In this document: one piece after another, positions 13,085 through 13,554 of the stretch | How the letters are laid out: every line of letters starts with the position of its first letter | How positions within the stretch are numbered: position 1 is the stretch's first letter | Assembly: GCA_013695395.1 (NCBI GenBank) | Contig: JACDAP010000313.1 | Location: forward strand, 1-13,554 | Direction: 5' to 3' | Source of the DNA: Solirubrobacterales bacterium | GTDB lineage: Bacteria > Actinomycetota > Thermoleophilia > Solirubrobacterales > Solirubrobacteraceae | DNA: 13,554 bases | Translations under genes and position numbers: made by a program | The notes under the pieces: model-generated | The model's database searches: none | Seen by the model: only the letters and a program-made list of their open reading frames with translations | What the model was told of the DNA's origin: nothing

Positions 13085-13151
13085 GTCATCGCGGAGAACT
13101 TCCGCGGAGTTGATGTCCTATGTCGACACCAACTCCGCGGAAAGTCATCGC
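13085..13151. repeat. Long imperfect palindrome flanked by an 8-bp direct repeat
   Basis: Arms 13100-13117 and 13125-13142 pair over 18 bp with a single A/C mismatch and a 7-nt loop (ctatgtc). A second, competing stem is formed by cgcgga (13090-13095) with tccgcg (13101-13106). The sequence gtcatcgc occurs at 13085-13092 and again at 13144-13151, bracketing the palindrome. It sits between converging genes, so it may act as a bidirectional terminator (no T-tract). The direct repeats raise the possibility of a small mobile or REP-like element. Confidence 0.6.
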
Positions 13152-13155
13152 CGAT

Positions 13156-13554
13156 CTATGGCTTGCGCCAGACGAACACGTGGCCTGCGGCGCGGCCGGT
13201 GAGGCCGAGCTCGTCGATCGCCTCCATCACCCCCGGGTAGTCGGGGTCGGCGAAGTCGTGGAAGGCCACGACGCCTCCGGGCGGGAGTGCGGCGGCGAAG
13301 AGGCGGAAGCTCTCCGCGGTCTCCTCCCGCTCGTGCGAGGAGTCGAGGAAGAGCGCGTCGAGCGGCGGGGGCGGGTGCGGACCCGTGCCGCCCGGGCGGG
13401 CGTGCAGCTCCACGCGGGCCCGCACGTCGGGCGGCAGGAGTGCGAGGGTCGCCTCCCGCTGGGGGTGGACCTCCACGTCCCACGAGAGCACGCGACGGCC
13501 CGGCTCGGCCAGGGCGAGCGCGCTTGTCGTCCAGGCTGCCGCGGTCCCGAGCTC
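13156..13554 (-). CDS. Class I SAM-dependent methyltransferase (Methyltransf_24 type), 5' end outside window
   Basis: 133 residues are visible; the frame is open to the right edge and the start lies beyond it. The visible part begins with the SAM-binding motif ELGTAAAWTTSALA, then RRVLSWDVEVHP with the acidic residue of motif II. It continues with LDALFLDSSHEREETAESFR and LPPGGVVAFHDFADPDYPGV, the pattern of the Methyltransf_24 family. This family acts on small molecules, sugars or macrolide-type glycans. It faces the polysaccharide locus tail to tail, and O-methylation of the glycan is possible but unproven. The substrate is unknown. Confidence 0.85.
   Translation of the reverse strand, partial: ELGTAAAWTTSALALAEPGRRVLSWDVEVHPQREATLALLPPDVRARVELHARPGGTGPHPPPPLDALFLDSSHEREETAESFRLFAAALPPGGVVAFHDFADPDYPGVMEAIDELGLTGRAAGHVFVWRKP

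Noticed and set aside
1..13554. CRISPR array, tRNA/rRNA genes, transposase or attachment site
   Set aside because: No regularly spaced repeats, no RNA-gene signatures and no transposase or integrase motifs were seen on either strand. The only element-like structure is the small palindrome at 13085-13151.

Overview
The window is high-GC DNA (roughly 70% by eye) with tightly packed genes, strong G/C bias at third codon positions, and long antisense shadow frames. The gene content points to a high-GC Gram-positive, and my best guess is a soil actinobacterium of the Thermoleophilia/Solirubrobacterales type. Supporting this are a fused MoaD-MoaE, a split methylmalonyl-CoA mutase, an AbiEi/DUF559-type protein, and several start codons only 6-9 nt downstream of a -10-like hexamer (probable leaderless mRNAs). 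The taxonomy is inference; no rRNA or tRNA gene is present.

Left part (1-4235, all minus strand). In transcription order this holds a small SAM methyltransferase, a methylmalonyl-CoA mutase large subunit without a cobalamin domain, an AbiEi/DUF559-type gene broken by one frameshift, and a complete bacteriorhodopsin-like proton pump. The pump has an Asp-Thr-Gly (DTG) helix C motif. A perfect 12-bp inverted repeat separates the broken gene from the rhodopsin.

Middle (4343-5777). A MoaD-MoaE fusion (MoaX type) for molybdenum cofactor synthesis converges on a ferritin gene. A 65-residue Cys/Lys-rich protein is divergent from the ferritin.

Right part (5817-13080, all plus strand). This looks like one surface-polysaccharide locus: UDP-xylose synthase, a polyprenyl-phosphate sugar-phosphate transferase that starts the repeat on the lipid carrier, a membrane-anchored GH10 (endo-xylanase family) enzyme, a HAD phosphatase, an ABC-2 permease and ATPase (Wzm/Wzt type), a 121-residue coiled-coil protein and a GT4 glycosyltransferase. 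The last three are coupled by GTGA overlaps. A strong hairpin flanked by an 8-bp direct repeat closes the locus, and a truncated methyltransferase on the minus strand runs off the right edge.

The most interesting reading is that a UDP-xylose-making enzyme and a xylanase-family hydrolase share one export locus, suggesting a bacterium that makes and trims its own xylose-containing polymer. The DTG rhodopsin and the recurring leaderless-promoter pattern are the next most notable. I found no stretch over 300 bases without a gene, and no CRISPR array, IS element or RNA gene.
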